Assembly (NCBI GenBank): GCA_047967505.1
Contig: CM106539.1
Source of the DNA: Dipteris shenzhenensis
Taxonomy: Eukaryota; Polypodiophyta; Polypodiopsida; Gleicheniales
Strand: one strand, 5' to 3'
Length of the DNA: 64,000 nucleotides
A program made the translations under genes and the position numbers. Below, in pieces: positions 49,401 through 53,180 of the stretch. The notes beneath the pieces are model-generated. The model ran no database searches. It was not told where the DNA came from and was given only the letters and a program-made list of their open reading frames with translations. Within the stretch, counting starts at the first letter, position 1, and each line of letters starts with the position of its first letter.

Positions 49401-49496
49401 AAAAGCTTTCAGCTCAAAACCACCCAGAGAAGCTTCATAAGCTTTCAGCTTCTCCTTCTTCACGGAATCGATGTCCGCATCTTCAGAATCAGCCAT
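7809..49496 (-). CDS. CFAP58: CFAP58 (CCDC147)-like flagellar coiled-coil protein, 5' eight exons of a split gene
   Basis: Eight minus-strand exons (49374-49496, 49161-49248, 34893-35091, 34426-34504, 34111-34307, 32899-33100, 32603-32746, 7809-8009) join in frame to 1233 nt, 411 codons. The product is almost wholly charged heptad-like coiled coil with no signal peptide or membrane segment. The order of conserved blocks follows animal CFAP58: an FQEVLQEL-like start, [40 protein letters not shown], then [15 protein letters not shown]58 is a protein of sperm flagella and motile cilia needed for axoneme and mid-piece assembly in animals. In a plant it would act in sperm flagella. Animal proteins are near 870 residues, so roughly the C-terminal half is missing and must lie left of position 7809. 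No further exon was found in 1-7808. The start ATG (49494-49496) sits in CACAATGGC, a good plant context. Family assignment is by remembered similarity; the exon phases all agree. Confidence 0.9.
8185..8465. repeat. Three-copy tandem repeat in CFAP58 intron 7
   Basis: Units start at 8185, 8292 and 8373 with ATCTAGACATCATATGGAGTA; the middle copy is shortened. 8466-9288 shows nothing recognisable. Confidence 0.8.
9289..9478. repeat. Higher-order minisatellite
   Basis: Two long units (CTAGCCACAATAATGATCTA start) are each built from GGAGCTATGTGCAAGC and CACCCTGCTTCAACTA sub-units. The open frames across it are repeat artefacts. Confidence 0.8.
9654..9920 (+). repeat. Copia-A 5' LTR
   Basis: Aligns with 24582-24899 from TATTGGAGATAT (TGTTGGAGATAT in the partner) to TTTCTAACA. 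It is 267 bp against 318 bp because of indels. A primer-binding site follows directly. Confidence 0.8.
9921..9935 (+). other. Copia-A primer-binding site
   Basis: TGGTATCAGAACC directly after the LTR. It is complementary to the 3' end of initiator tRNA-Met with one change from the usual TGGTATCAGAGC. Confidence 0.75.
10514..11263 (+). pseudogene. Copia-A gag, two frameshifts
   Basis: Starts [20 protein letters not shown], the N-terminal pattern of plant copia Gag (DUF4219/UBN2 families), then [20 protein letters not shown] and [13 protein letters not shown]. It ends in a CCHC knuckle, [14 protein letters not shown], near 11149. Frames change near 10670 and 10915. No protease, integrase or RT follows; similarity to copia stops near 11350. 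Confidence 0.8.
11264..11700. other. No recognised gene; junction region of the TE nest
   Basis: Contains an AATAAA near 11391 and CCTAGCCTCACTC-type short repeats. It may be LTR or leader of another element. Confidence 0.4.
11706..11870. repeat. Cluster of TGAAACGCGTTTCA-type palindromes
   Basis: Sites begin at 11706, 11735, 11765, 11784, 11815, 11834 and 11855, spaced 19-31 bp. The one at 11765-11778 is a perfect 14-bp palindrome; the others vary in the centre or one arm. Confidence 0.8.
11950..12520 (+). mobile_element. Copia leader-like fragment
   Basis: A CTTCAGCCCT-rich pyrimidine stretch (to 12182) is followed by TTTGGAGCTTTTGG/TTTGGGGCTTTTGG phrases (12198-12520). The same phrases occur in the leaders of copia-C (rc, 20.78-21.0 kb) and copia-F (51.54-51.96 kb). 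It is probably a piece of a third member of that family. 12521-12759 is not recognised. Confidence 0.55.
12760..14623 (+). repeat. Gypsy-B left LTR
   Basis: TGTATCAAG..TTATCA, 1864 bp, matching 22623-24475 along its length with scattered differences. Open frames in it appear in both copies but show no domains. Confidence 0.8.
14624..15195 (+). repeat. Partial tandem duplicate of the gypsy-B LTR 3' third
   Basis: Repeats 14035-14623 (CTGGAGGTCCTTGGACGG to TATCA). It is absent from the right LTR, so it arose after insertion or by unequal exchange. Confidence 0.85.
15302..15487 (+). pseudogene. Gypsy-B internal ORF with CCHC-like motif
   Basis: 61 codons containing [14 protein letters not shown] (C-X2-C-X4-H-X4-C). 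It lies upstream of the Gag-like ORF, the reverse of the usual order. It may be a separate small ORF or rearranged Gag. Confidence 0.4.
15594..15818 (+). pseudogene. Gypsy-B gag fragment
   Basis: [20 protein letters not shown], then [10 protein letters not shown]: the start of a Ty3/gypsy Gag (Retrotrans_gag) domain. Homology is lost after about 15770. The next recognisable sequence is integrase, so about 2-3 kb of pol is deleted. Confidence 0.65.
15880..16212 (+). pseudogene. Gypsy-B integrase, left half
   Basis: The core domain begins with IDVIGPLP, then [26 protein letters not shown] and [18 protein letters not shown], the D, D and E region of a Ty3/gypsy integrase. The usual SDRG has become FDRG. 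It stops at the copia-C insertion point. The reading frame resumes in phase at 21961 on the other side. Confidence 0.85.
16213..16458 (-). repeat. Copia-C 3' LTR
   Basis: 246 bp; differs from the 5' LTR at five positions by eye (about 98% identity). The adjacent polypurine tract, read on the minus strand, is GCAGGGGGG, at 16459-16467. Confidence 0.95.
16496..19700 (-). pseudogene. Copia-C pol (protease, integrase, RT, RNase H), broken
   Basis: Protease [12 protein letters not shown] near 19460; pre-integrase [15 protein letters not shown] and [14 protein letters not shown]; integrase [25 protein letters not shown] and [28 protein letters not shown], then [15 protein letters not shown] and [10 protein letters not shown]; RNase [11 protein letters not shown] and [10 protein letters not shown]; final [20 protein letters not shown]. 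At about 17590 the RT jumps from GYAQ straight to KALYGLKQ, losing about 100 codons including the first catalytic Asp region. It could not be autonomous. Confidence 0.9.
19720..20518 (-). pseudogene. Copia-C gag
   Basis: Starts [20 protein letters not shown] then [16 protein letters not shown], the N-terminal region of plant copia Gag, followed by [14 protein letters not shown]. The centre of the UBN2 domain is deleted: near 20050 the frame jumps to [20 protein letters not shown]. The C-terminus has a zinc knuckle, [14 protein letters not shown], near 19760. Frameshifts and a stop (near 19828) break it. Confidence 0.85.
20570..21690 (-). promoter_or_regulatory. Copia-C leader with GTACGG and TTTGGGGCTTTTGC arrays
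   Basis: Between the PBS and gag. 21120-21570 holds about seventeen GTACG occurrences. 20780-21000 holds five AAAAGCCCCAAA-type phrases (plus strand). The same two blocks in the same order occur in copia-F. Function unknown. Confidence 0.7.
21710..21955 (-). repeat. Copia-C 5' LTR and adjacent PBS
   Basis: 246 bp. Just inside it, the minus strand reads TTTGGTATTAGAGCAGG (about 21693-21709), a variant of the initiator tRNA-Met binding site. Confidence 0.95.
21956..22593 (+). pseudogene. Gypsy-B integrase, right half
   Basis: Continues after copia-[21 protein letters not shown], the [20 protein letters not shown] block, then [20 protein letters not shown] and YQLEDLDG, typical of the gypsy integrase C-terminus. 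It ends at a TGA before the polypurine tract. No chromodomain is seen. Confidence 0.85.
22623..24475 (+). repeat. Gypsy-B right LTR
   Basis: TGTATCAAG..TTATCA, 1853 bp, without the internal duplication seen on the left. The 106 bp to 24581 belong to copia-A and end in CTGAAGGGGGG. Confidence 0.8.
24582..24899 (+). repeat. Copia-A 3' LTR
   Basis: TGTTGGAGATATT..TTTCCAACA, preceded by polypurine CTGAAGGGGGG, with a (CT)n run at 24839-24882. It is noticeably diverged from 9654-9920, so an older insertion, or a partner from a related copy. Confidence 0.8.
24900..25431. other. No recognised feature
   Basis: Intronic DNA between copia-A and an LTR relic. No open frame or repeat was recognised. 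Confidence 0.5.
25432..25600 (+). repeat. Diverged LTR relic related to copia-C
   Basis: CCTAACCACGGTTAGTGGATAGGATAAGGTTTTGTCACTTAGACAAAACC matches the reverse complement of the copia-C LTR (about 16310-16400). Only the central part is conserved; probably an old solo LTR. Confidence 0.65.
25660..26040. repeat. Array of GGTTAACC and CTTCGGTCAA motifs
   Basis: Alternating phrases such as AACCATGGTTAACC, GACTTCGGTCAA and TTAACCTCAGTTAAG recur with irregular spacing. It is probably part of an LTR or promoter of a retroelement. Confidence 0.55.
26041..27240. other. No recognised gene; probable 5' LTR or leader of gypsy-D
   Basis: A short (AG)n at 26456-26480; otherwise unique-looking. It lies between motif arrays and upstream of gypsy-D gag in the same direction. 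LTR ends could not be fixed because the element has no second LTR here. Confidence 0.35.
27250..27345. promoter_or_regulatory. Cluster of four CACGTG G-box hexamers
   Basis: CACGTG at 27251, 27285, 27308 and 27336, with GACGTGGC between. G-boxes are bound by plant bZIP and bHLH factors; here they would most likely belong to retroelement regulatory DNA. Confidence 0.6.
27420..27720. repeat. CCAGACTGGTT / TGGTTAACC degenerate array
   Basis: Many overlapping short inverted phrases (ACCAGACTGGTTCAGTTAACCAGA and the like), ending at an A-rich run (27726-27737). Confidence 0.6.
28102..29496 (+). pseudogene. Gypsy-D gag with four in-frame stops
   Basis: [19 protein letters not shown] start; then a Lys-rich segment, a long Ser run (28465-28530) and a poly-Lys run (28553-28580). 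These are followed by the Gag core ([42 protein letters not shown]) and a knuckle, [14 protein letters not shown], near 29320. Stops at 28654, 28795, 28942 and 29494 all lie in one otherwise open frame; those at 28795 and 28942 look like Gln codons changed by C to T. Confidence 0.85.
29497..29962 (+). pseudogene. Gypsy-D protease, DSG changed to DPG
   Basis: Same frame as gag. Reads [18 protein letters not shown], where family members have DSGAT, then [12 protein letters not shown] stop is at 29689. The change in the active-site triplet would be expected to harm activity. Confidence 0.75.
29948..30971 (+). pseudogene. Gypsy-D RT and partial RNase H
   Basis: RT fingers: [34 protein letters not shown] and [19 protein letters not shown]. 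Near 30310 about 50 codons (first catalytic Asp region) are deleted with a frame change, then [17 protein letters not shown]. The catalytic pair reads FFNDIIVFS (normally YLDD), so the first Asp is Asn. The tether and RNase H start ([18 protein letters not shown]) end at a TGA near 30969. Confidence 0.85.
31646..32225 (-). pseudogene. Unassigned decayed coding region
   Basis: The minus strand reads [20 protein letters not shown], a stop near 32043, then [20 protein letters not shown] and [20 protein letters not shown], breaking up after about 31840. The composition is protein-like and the frame is nearly continuous for 120 codons. It looks like a retroelement capsid-region remnant but I do not recognise the family. 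Confidence 0.4.
32226..32602. other. Intron 7 proximal sequence
   Basis: Contains CTGCTGC/GAGCTGC-rich phrases and a short GA run (32531-32556). Nothing coding is recognised. Confidence 0.5.
32603..32746 (-). CDS. CFAP58: CFAP58 exon 7
   Basis: The acceptor is AGGACAG. There are 48 codons, [20 protein letters not shown] to VVRVNK, with donor GTAACT, phase 0. It is the last exon before the 24.6 kb intron 7. Confidence 0.85.
32899..33100 (-). CDS. CFAP58: CFAP58 exon 6
   Basis: The acceptor is ACCATGCAG. The exon reads [20 protein letters not shown] and on to KEFDAVNQK, phase 0, with donor GTCTAT. It is 67 codons plus the single base completing the exon 5 Arg codon. Confidence 0.85.
33101..34110 (-). 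other. CFAP58 intron 5 (GC-AG)
   Basis: 1010 bp. A 9-10 bp hairpin GTTATGTTA..TTAACATAAC lies near 33290-33315. No transposon was recognised. Confidence 0.8.
34111..34307 (-). CDS. CFAP58: CFAP58 exon 5, with a GC splice donor
   Basis: The acceptor is ACTTGTAG. The exon reads [20 protein letters not shown] and ends KKAECER in phase 2. The only donor that keeps the frame is AAAG|GCAAGT, a consensus GC-AG donor. The nearby GTATAG would put exon 6 out of frame. Confidence 0.85.
34426..34504 (-). CDS. CFAP58: CFAP58 exon 4 (26 codons)
   Basis: The acceptor is CTTACAG; the first base completes a Gln codon. The exon reads [20 protein letters not shown] then IGQEQE, and ends phase 0 at GTAACC. The spacing from exon 3 matches the family with no gap. 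Confidence 0.85.
34893..35091 (-). CDS. CFAP58: CFAP58 exon 3, most conserved block
   Basis: The acceptor is TTTCGTACAG. The exon contains [13 protein letters not shown] and [20 protein letters not shown], the best family signature in the window. It ends phase 2 after DNI-CA at donor GTGCGA. The open frame to its left runs on into the intron and is not coding. Confidence 0.9.
35335..35560. repeat. Two-copy direct repeat of about 120 bp
   Basis: GAGCAGATA..ATGAGATCA..TACTAA.GTAATA to AAAAGCAATCTAAG occurs at about 35341-35442 and 35465-35551, with differences. Confidence 0.6.
35561..37515. other. Intron 2 sequence, no recognised gene
   Basis: No domain-bearing frame was found. A faint copia RNase H-like phrase on the minus strand ([10 protein letters not shown], near 36200) is too weak to call. 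Confidence 0.5.
37516..39770 (+). pseudogene. Non-LTR pol copy 2, RT active site deleted
   Basis: Linker [15 protein letters not shown] and [17 protein letters not shown] pieces [26 protein letters not shown] and [10 protein letters not shown]. Near 38527 the sequence jumps to the block that reads LGKTKVM in copy 1, removing about 220 bp including YADD. A 52-bp tandem duplication lies at about 38655-38758. The C-terminus keeps [24 protein letters not shown]. Many frameshifts; a run of 13 G at 39313-39325 is one cause. Confidence 0.8.
37516..40370 (+). mobile_element. Non-LTR retrotransposon copy 2
   Basis: Same family as 2325-5285, with more of the region before the RT. It is heavily mutated and ends CCTGAAGACGTTAATACATC plus a (CT)n tail. 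Antisense within CFAP58 intron 2. Confidence 0.85.
40355..40460. repeat. (CT)n-rich tail of non-LTR copy 2
   Basis: Two CT runs separated by CCCAAATCAACTCGTCCCTC, which itself occurs twice. 40461-40645 is unassigned host intron. Confidence 0.85.
40651..41050 (+). repeat. Gypsy-E 5' LTR
   Basis: TGTCACGATCTGTGACG..TTTCTTACA. Contains a TATATAAG box near 40913, about 135 bases before the LTR end. The start is a palindrome, GTCACGATCTGTGAC. Confidence 0.95.
41051..42299 (+). other. Gypsy-E leader
   Basis: Begins with the PBS. 41365-41500 repeats GGGACACACCCCTTC phrases also present in the LTR. 41690-42040 is rich in CCAGCCTGCAGC. No ORF with domains. Confidence 0.7.
42300..44216 (+). pseudogene. 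Gypsy-E gag
   Basis: N-terminal part from [20 protein letters not shown]; a Pro-rich stretch (about 42610-42900) is readable only in a shifted frame. The core from 42930 has a coiled segment ([20 protein letters not shown]), then the Retrotrans_gag domain: [37 protein letters not shown] and [18 protein letters not shown]. It ends with a shortened knuckle, [13 protein letters not shown]. In-frame TAGs are at 43437 and 43788. Confidence 0.85.
44217..44645 (+). pseudogene. Gypsy-E protease domain
   Basis: [17 protein letters not shown] with the catalytic DSG at 44280-44288, then [19 protein letters not shown], a retropepsin-like fold of the RVP_2 type. It is in frame with gag and stops at a TAG (44643-44645), possibly a former Gln codon. 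Confidence 0.85.
44705..44876. repeat. 86-bp perfect tandem duplication in gypsy-E pol
   Basis: AACAAAGGATCCCTCAACC starts at 44705 and again at 44791. The length is not a multiple of three, so it shifts the frame between protease and RT. Confidence 0.95.
44791..46095 (+). pseudogene. Gypsy-E reverse transcriptase and RNase H
   Basis: [20 protein letters not shown] start, then [24 protein letters not shown] at 45088 sits where Arg is usual (CIDYRALNK). Then [37 protein letters not shown], catalytic YLDDILVFS (45373-45384), [18 protein letters not shown] and RNase [35 protein letters not shown] and [10 protein letters not shown]. All RT catalytic Asp residues are present. A frameshift near 46088 ends the frame. 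Confidence 0.9.
46092..47672 (+). pseudogene. Gypsy-E integrase with chromodomain
   Basis: [20 protein letters not shown] links RNase H to integrase; stops at 46287 and 46398. From 46407 the frame is open for 421 codons: [29 protein letters not shown] (zinc HHCC), [55 protein letters not shown], then [19 protein letters not shown] and [10 protein letters not shown]. The last about 60 residues ([35 protein letters not shown]) form a chromodomain. Chromodomains steer chromovirus insertion to heterochromatin. A 12-bp GCCCATCCAGG duplication lies at 46408-46433. Confidence 0.95.
47729..48162 (+). repeat. Gypsy-E 3' LTR
   Basis: Same ends as the 5' LTR. It is longer by a tandem copy of GAATGGACACTTGTGGAAG (47787-47823) and a small ACTACAG duplication near 48045. 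Otherwise nearly identical, implying a fairly recent insertion. Confidence 0.95.
48163..48531 (+). other. Unassigned open frame interrupted by gypsy-E
   Basis: About 120 codons after the LTR, including [20 protein letters not shown] and [20 protein letters not shown], ending at a TGA at 48529-48531. It looks like real protein sequence but I do not recognise it. It may be an old gene capture or a retroelement fragment. Orientation is opposite to CFAP58. 48532-49160 has no further feature. Confidence 0.35.
49161..49248 (-). CDS. CFAP58: CFAP58 exon 2
   Basis: The acceptor is TTTGTAG. The exon reads [20 protein letters not shown] then LHRALKKSH, and ends one base into a codon (phase 1) at donor GTTTGT. 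It is too short for a 60-codon ORF search. It joins exon 3 across a 14 kb intron to give KKSHESEKRL, which keeps the family spacing. Confidence 0.85.
49374..49496 (-). CDS. CFAP58: CFAP58 exon 1 (start codon, 41 codons)
   Basis: Begins [20 protein letters not shown] and ends ALEREFQE, phase 0. The donor is GTATGA at 49373-49368. The start has A at -3 and G at +4. No upstream in-frame ATG with similarity was seen. Confidence 0.85.
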
Positions 49497-49554
49497 TGTG
49501 TAACTTTTCTCCTATTGCGATCTGAAGCTGCTAGGAATAAGGCCACTAGCCACC

Positions 49555-49640
49555 AAGAGATTTCTTCTCGGGTTTCCCTCGAGCAAAAAAATGCTTGTCA
49601 TTGCGCCTCCCTTTGGCCTTAACCCGAGAAGGAATCTCTT
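49555..49640. promoter_or_regulatory. 20-bp inverted repeat upstream of the CFAP58 start
   Basis: Arms 49555-49574 and 49621-49640 are complementary over 20 bases with one mismatch (a G-U pair if transcribed), around a 46-base loop. The arms lie 59-144 bases upstream of the CFAP58 ATG, in its expected 5' UTR or proximal promoter. A small foldback insertion is an alternative. Confidence 0.6.
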
Positions 49641-49960
49641 AGTAGGTGATAGTCGTATTCCTCATATAATGGCTCATCTTCCTTGTAAAATCTAGAACTT
49701 GCAATATAAGGCTCCAATGAGCATGATTACAAAGCCAACATTTTTTTTTAATGCTTTAAAAATTACATGCTAAAAAATTTACAATCTACAACTTCAAAAT
49801 TTGCATTAATTAGACCTTCCAATTAATCCTCAACTTTAATTCTAATTCCAATTACTTAGTCTGCCCCTATCCCCAATCCCCTAAAAAATTAAGTAATCTC
49901 CTTAAGCAGAATTAAAAAAAGTTGTAAGCTTTTAAAAATTTTAATCATTCCTTGCTGCTG
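49641..49960. other. AT-rich upstream region of CFAP58
   Basis: Poly-T and TTAAAAATT-rich, with no TATA box that can be fixed by eye on the minus strand. It is the likely promoter side of CFAP58. Confidence 0.4.
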
Positions 49961-50545
49961 CAAGCATTCCTTACGCCTCCCTCGCGATCATCTCCCCCTG
50001 CCTTGCTTCCCGCTTCCTTCCCCATCCGTTATTCCCTCCCCTGCCTCGCATCTTCCCTCTGTCCCCCTGGCCCCTCTCAGCGACCTCCCTCTTCTCTCAG
50101 CCTCTGCCCTCACTTTGCACCCTCTTCTCTCAGCCTCCCTGCCCACCTCTCCTTCCCCCTCCTCCCCTGTCAGTCCTCCCCTGCATTCCTTCCATCCCCT
50201 CCCTTCTCCCATTCCACTCATCCTCACCTCTCTCCTGCCTCTGCTTGGGATTAGCCAGCAGTTATACTATTCTTATTTTGCTTGTCCATGTTCGTTGGTT
50301 GGATTTCTATCAATCTCATTGATTCACTTGCTTAGATTTCGATCAGTTTTAGCCTGCGTCTCTCCCTCTCCTTCCCTAGGTCTCTCCCTTGCCTCTCCCT
50401 CTCCCTTCCATCCACGTGGGATCACCTTGCTACCCCTCCTCTTGTCTAAACTCTTGCTTCACCCTCCCTTCCATCCTACCATCCTTAAAGCCTCCCCCTA
50501 TCTTCCTCCGCGCCCCTCCTCACCAAGCTCTCCTCTCTTCCTGGA
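49961..50545. repeat. Pyrimidine-rich (CCTCTC) tract
   Basis: About 585 bp with very few plus-strand purines over long runs; CCCTCC, CTCTCAGCCTC and CTCCCTTGCCTCTCC recur. Long open frames on both strands here are composition artefacts. A short normal-composition gap lies at 50260-50340. Confidence 0.8.
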
Positions 50546-50661
50546 CCTCCTCTCTCATCTTTGTAGGCCATCTTTTGGTGGTTCTAGTGATGCCCTATAG
50601 GCCATGGTATGTGCCTTGTAGGCATAAGTGTAGGCACTTATAGTGATAGTGCCTTTTAGGC

Positions 50662-50736
50662 CACATAGGACACTTAGTCCTATGTGACACCTAGGATACT
50701 TAGTCCTAGGTCTAGGTACAAGTACTTTGTACTTGT
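50662..50736 (+). promoter_or_regulatory. Three consecutive hairpins in the copia-F 5' LTR
   Basis: CACATAGGA/TCCTATGTG (50662-50686), CCTAGGA/TCCTAGG (50690-50710) and ACAAGTAC/GTACTTGT (50718-50736). The first two share an ACTTAG loop. They lie about 90 bases before the LTR end. Confidence 0.75.
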
Positions 50737-50826
50737 GTCTTTTTCATGTTATCTAAGATTTGACGTGACTGCTCTATCGACGTCTTGTGCCTGCACTCTC
50801 TCTCTCTCTTCGTTTCGTATCTTCAG

Positions 50827-50840
50827 TGGTATCAGAGCAG
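50827..50840 (+). other. Copia-F primer-binding site
   Basis: TGGTATCAGAGCAGG, the standard initiator tRNA-Met complement, just after an LTR ending in TTCA (about 50825). The LTR start was not located. Confidence 0.85.
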
Positions 50841-52045
50841 GTATTGCTCTAGTCTTCCAGCTCTCCTCAGCCCCCGAGTCCTCCATTGCTCATTGAGAGT
50901 TTTTTGCCCTGCTGGTCGACACATTCCCAACCTGTTCGAGGCTCTTCAGTTGCTGTCCAAGATTCAGGCGTCCAGCTTCCACAACCTCTCGTACCTTCAG
51001 TGCTGTCCCGTACTGCCTACAATATCTGCATCGTACAGTCCGTACGTGAGCAGATGTGCATCACCTATACTCTACGTCGTCGTCATACATCTGCATCGAG
51101 GGTCGCCGTACATCCGTCGTCACCTGTACTCTGCACCGTACTCTGCGTCGTCGCCGTACATCCGTCGTCACCTGTACTCTGCGTCGTCATAGTACTCTGC
51201 TCCGTACTCTACGCTATTCTATACGTGTACCGTACACTGTGTCGTACTTCATCCGTACATCGCGCTATTTCGTACGCCGTACCGTACAAAGTTCGCCGTA
51301 CAAGGTACCTTCAGTTCGCCATACAAGGTACTTTCACCGTACAGTTGTACCTACGTAGGAAAACCGTGCAAGGTACTTGCACCGTACCTACAGATCACTC
51401 ATCAGCAGCTTGTACCAGCTTCCCGTACACACGTACCTTCAGTAACTAATCGTACAGCTTGTACTTGATCTGGGTATTCCATACAGTTTCACCACAGGTT
51501 CCGTACCTGTTTTGGCATTGGCTTGAATCAGGTTCTTGGTCTCACTGCAGTCATCTACAAACATTTGCAGTTTTGGGGCTTTTGCAGGACATTGGCAAAT
51601 TTGGGGCTTTCTTTTCCTTTCACCTCCTTTGATTGCAATTTCTTGCAAGAATATTGGAGTTTTGGGATTTAGTCTGCAATTTCTTGTTTAGATTGCAGTA
51701 CATTGGGTCAGATTGCAGGACATTAAGTTACATTTGCAGGACATTGGGTCAGATTATCATACATTGGGTCACATTTGCAAAATTTCAGCAAAATTTGGGG
51801 CTTTTCTACATTTGCCCTTTTTTTGGCCTATTTGCCCTCAATAAATTTGGGGCTTTTGCCAAAATTGCTATTTTTGCAGTGAATATTGCCTGTCACAGTC
51901 ACATTTGGGTCAGATCTGCATTTGCCCTTTGATTTGGGTCAGAAATTTGCAGATATTTGCTGTCATTTTGGGACAGCCAGCTTTTTGCAGTGATAGCCTT
52001 GAGGCTTTTGGTTTTTCAGGTCTTTTACAGGTTATCACAGTTGCT
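50841..52045 (+). promoter_or_regulatory. Copia-F leader with CCGTAC and TTTGGGGCTTTTGC arrays
   Basis: 51000-51480 has about twenty CGTAC occurrences (CCGTACATCCGTCGTC and variants). 51540-51900 has four TTTGGGGCTTT phrases. Same organisation as the copia-C leader. Confidence 0.75.
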
Positions 52046-53180
52046 ATGGCTGGGAACAATCAAGATTTATTTGGAGTTCTTCGTGAAGATGATAAGTTGG
52101 ATGGCACCAACTATCCGATGTGGTCTTATCTCATGAAACATATTCTTGTTGCAAAGCATTTGTGGAATATTGTTTCTGGGGCTGATCTGAGGCCAGCCAA
52201 TGCTACAGTGGTTGTTTCTACTGCTGATCCTTCTGCAGGTGGTACTCCTCCTGATGCCTCTTCCTCTAGCACTCCTACTGTTGCTCTTCCAACTCAAGAA
52301 CAGTCAAGATGGGATGCAAGAGATGCAAATGCACATTCATGCATTGCTTTATCATGCAAGAGAATCATTATTCCACACACCCGGTCTTGCAGGACAGCAA
52401 AGGATGCTTGGGATAAATTGGCTTCTCTCTATCAGATACGCAATGAAGCTCGTGTTGCATATTTGAGAAGGCAATTACAGCAAGTGAATATGAATGAAGG
52501 TGAGTCAATGGATGCATATTTGACAAGGGTCAAGGACCTCATGGAACAGCTTGCCAACATTGATGAGGTGGTGCCAAATTCACAGCTTGTCAGTACACAT
52601 TGAATGGACTACCAAATACATATCAAGGGTTTGCTACAACCCTTCGATTAGTGGCCATGGGTAATCCAGACCACTATTCTTTTGACCAGCTAGTTACTTT
52701 GCTTTTGCAGGAAGAGCAAAGTAGAGCTAACAGACAAGCCATTATTCCTGATCATGCATTTGCTTCACAGCAGACAGGAAGAGGCAAGGCTTCCAAGCCT
52801 ATGGGCAAGCCAAAATCTGCGCATAGCAGCTGCAATTCCTCTACGCATAGCAGCTGCAATTCCTCCCATGCATCTAAAAATACAGCAGATAAGGGAAAGA
52901 AGAAAAGATGCAACTATTGTCGCAAGCCTGGACATGACATTTCAGAATGCAGGAAGCGCATTGCTTCGGAGAAAAAGAAAGTAGAATTGACAGTTAATGC
53001 CTCACATGCCATTGAATCCCATGAGCCAACAGATGCTTCACATGCACATGCTCTTCAGGATGATTGGGCATGGGCTGTCCATTGCTCATTTGATCCCTCC
53101 AAAGCTGATGCACTCTTTACCGCTAATGATGCTCAATCCTGGTACTTTGATAGTGGTGCTTCCAAGCATGTCACATCTTG
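52046..53180 (+). pseudogene. Copia-F gag
   Basis: MAGNNQDLFGVLREDDKLDG then TNYPMWSYLMKHILVAKHLW (copia Gag N-terminus), CRTAKDAWDKLASLYQIRNE (UBN2), a frameshift near 52590, then LNGLPNTYQGFATTLR and a knuckle, CNYCRKPGHDISEC, near 52910. A 24-bp GCGCATAGCAGCTGCAATTCC unit is duplicated at 52818-52865. Gag runs directly into the protease. Confidence 0.9.

Noticed and set aside
49952-50600. Ser/Pro/Leu-rich ORFs on both strands
   Set aside because: Products of a pyrimidine-rich tract with few possible stops.
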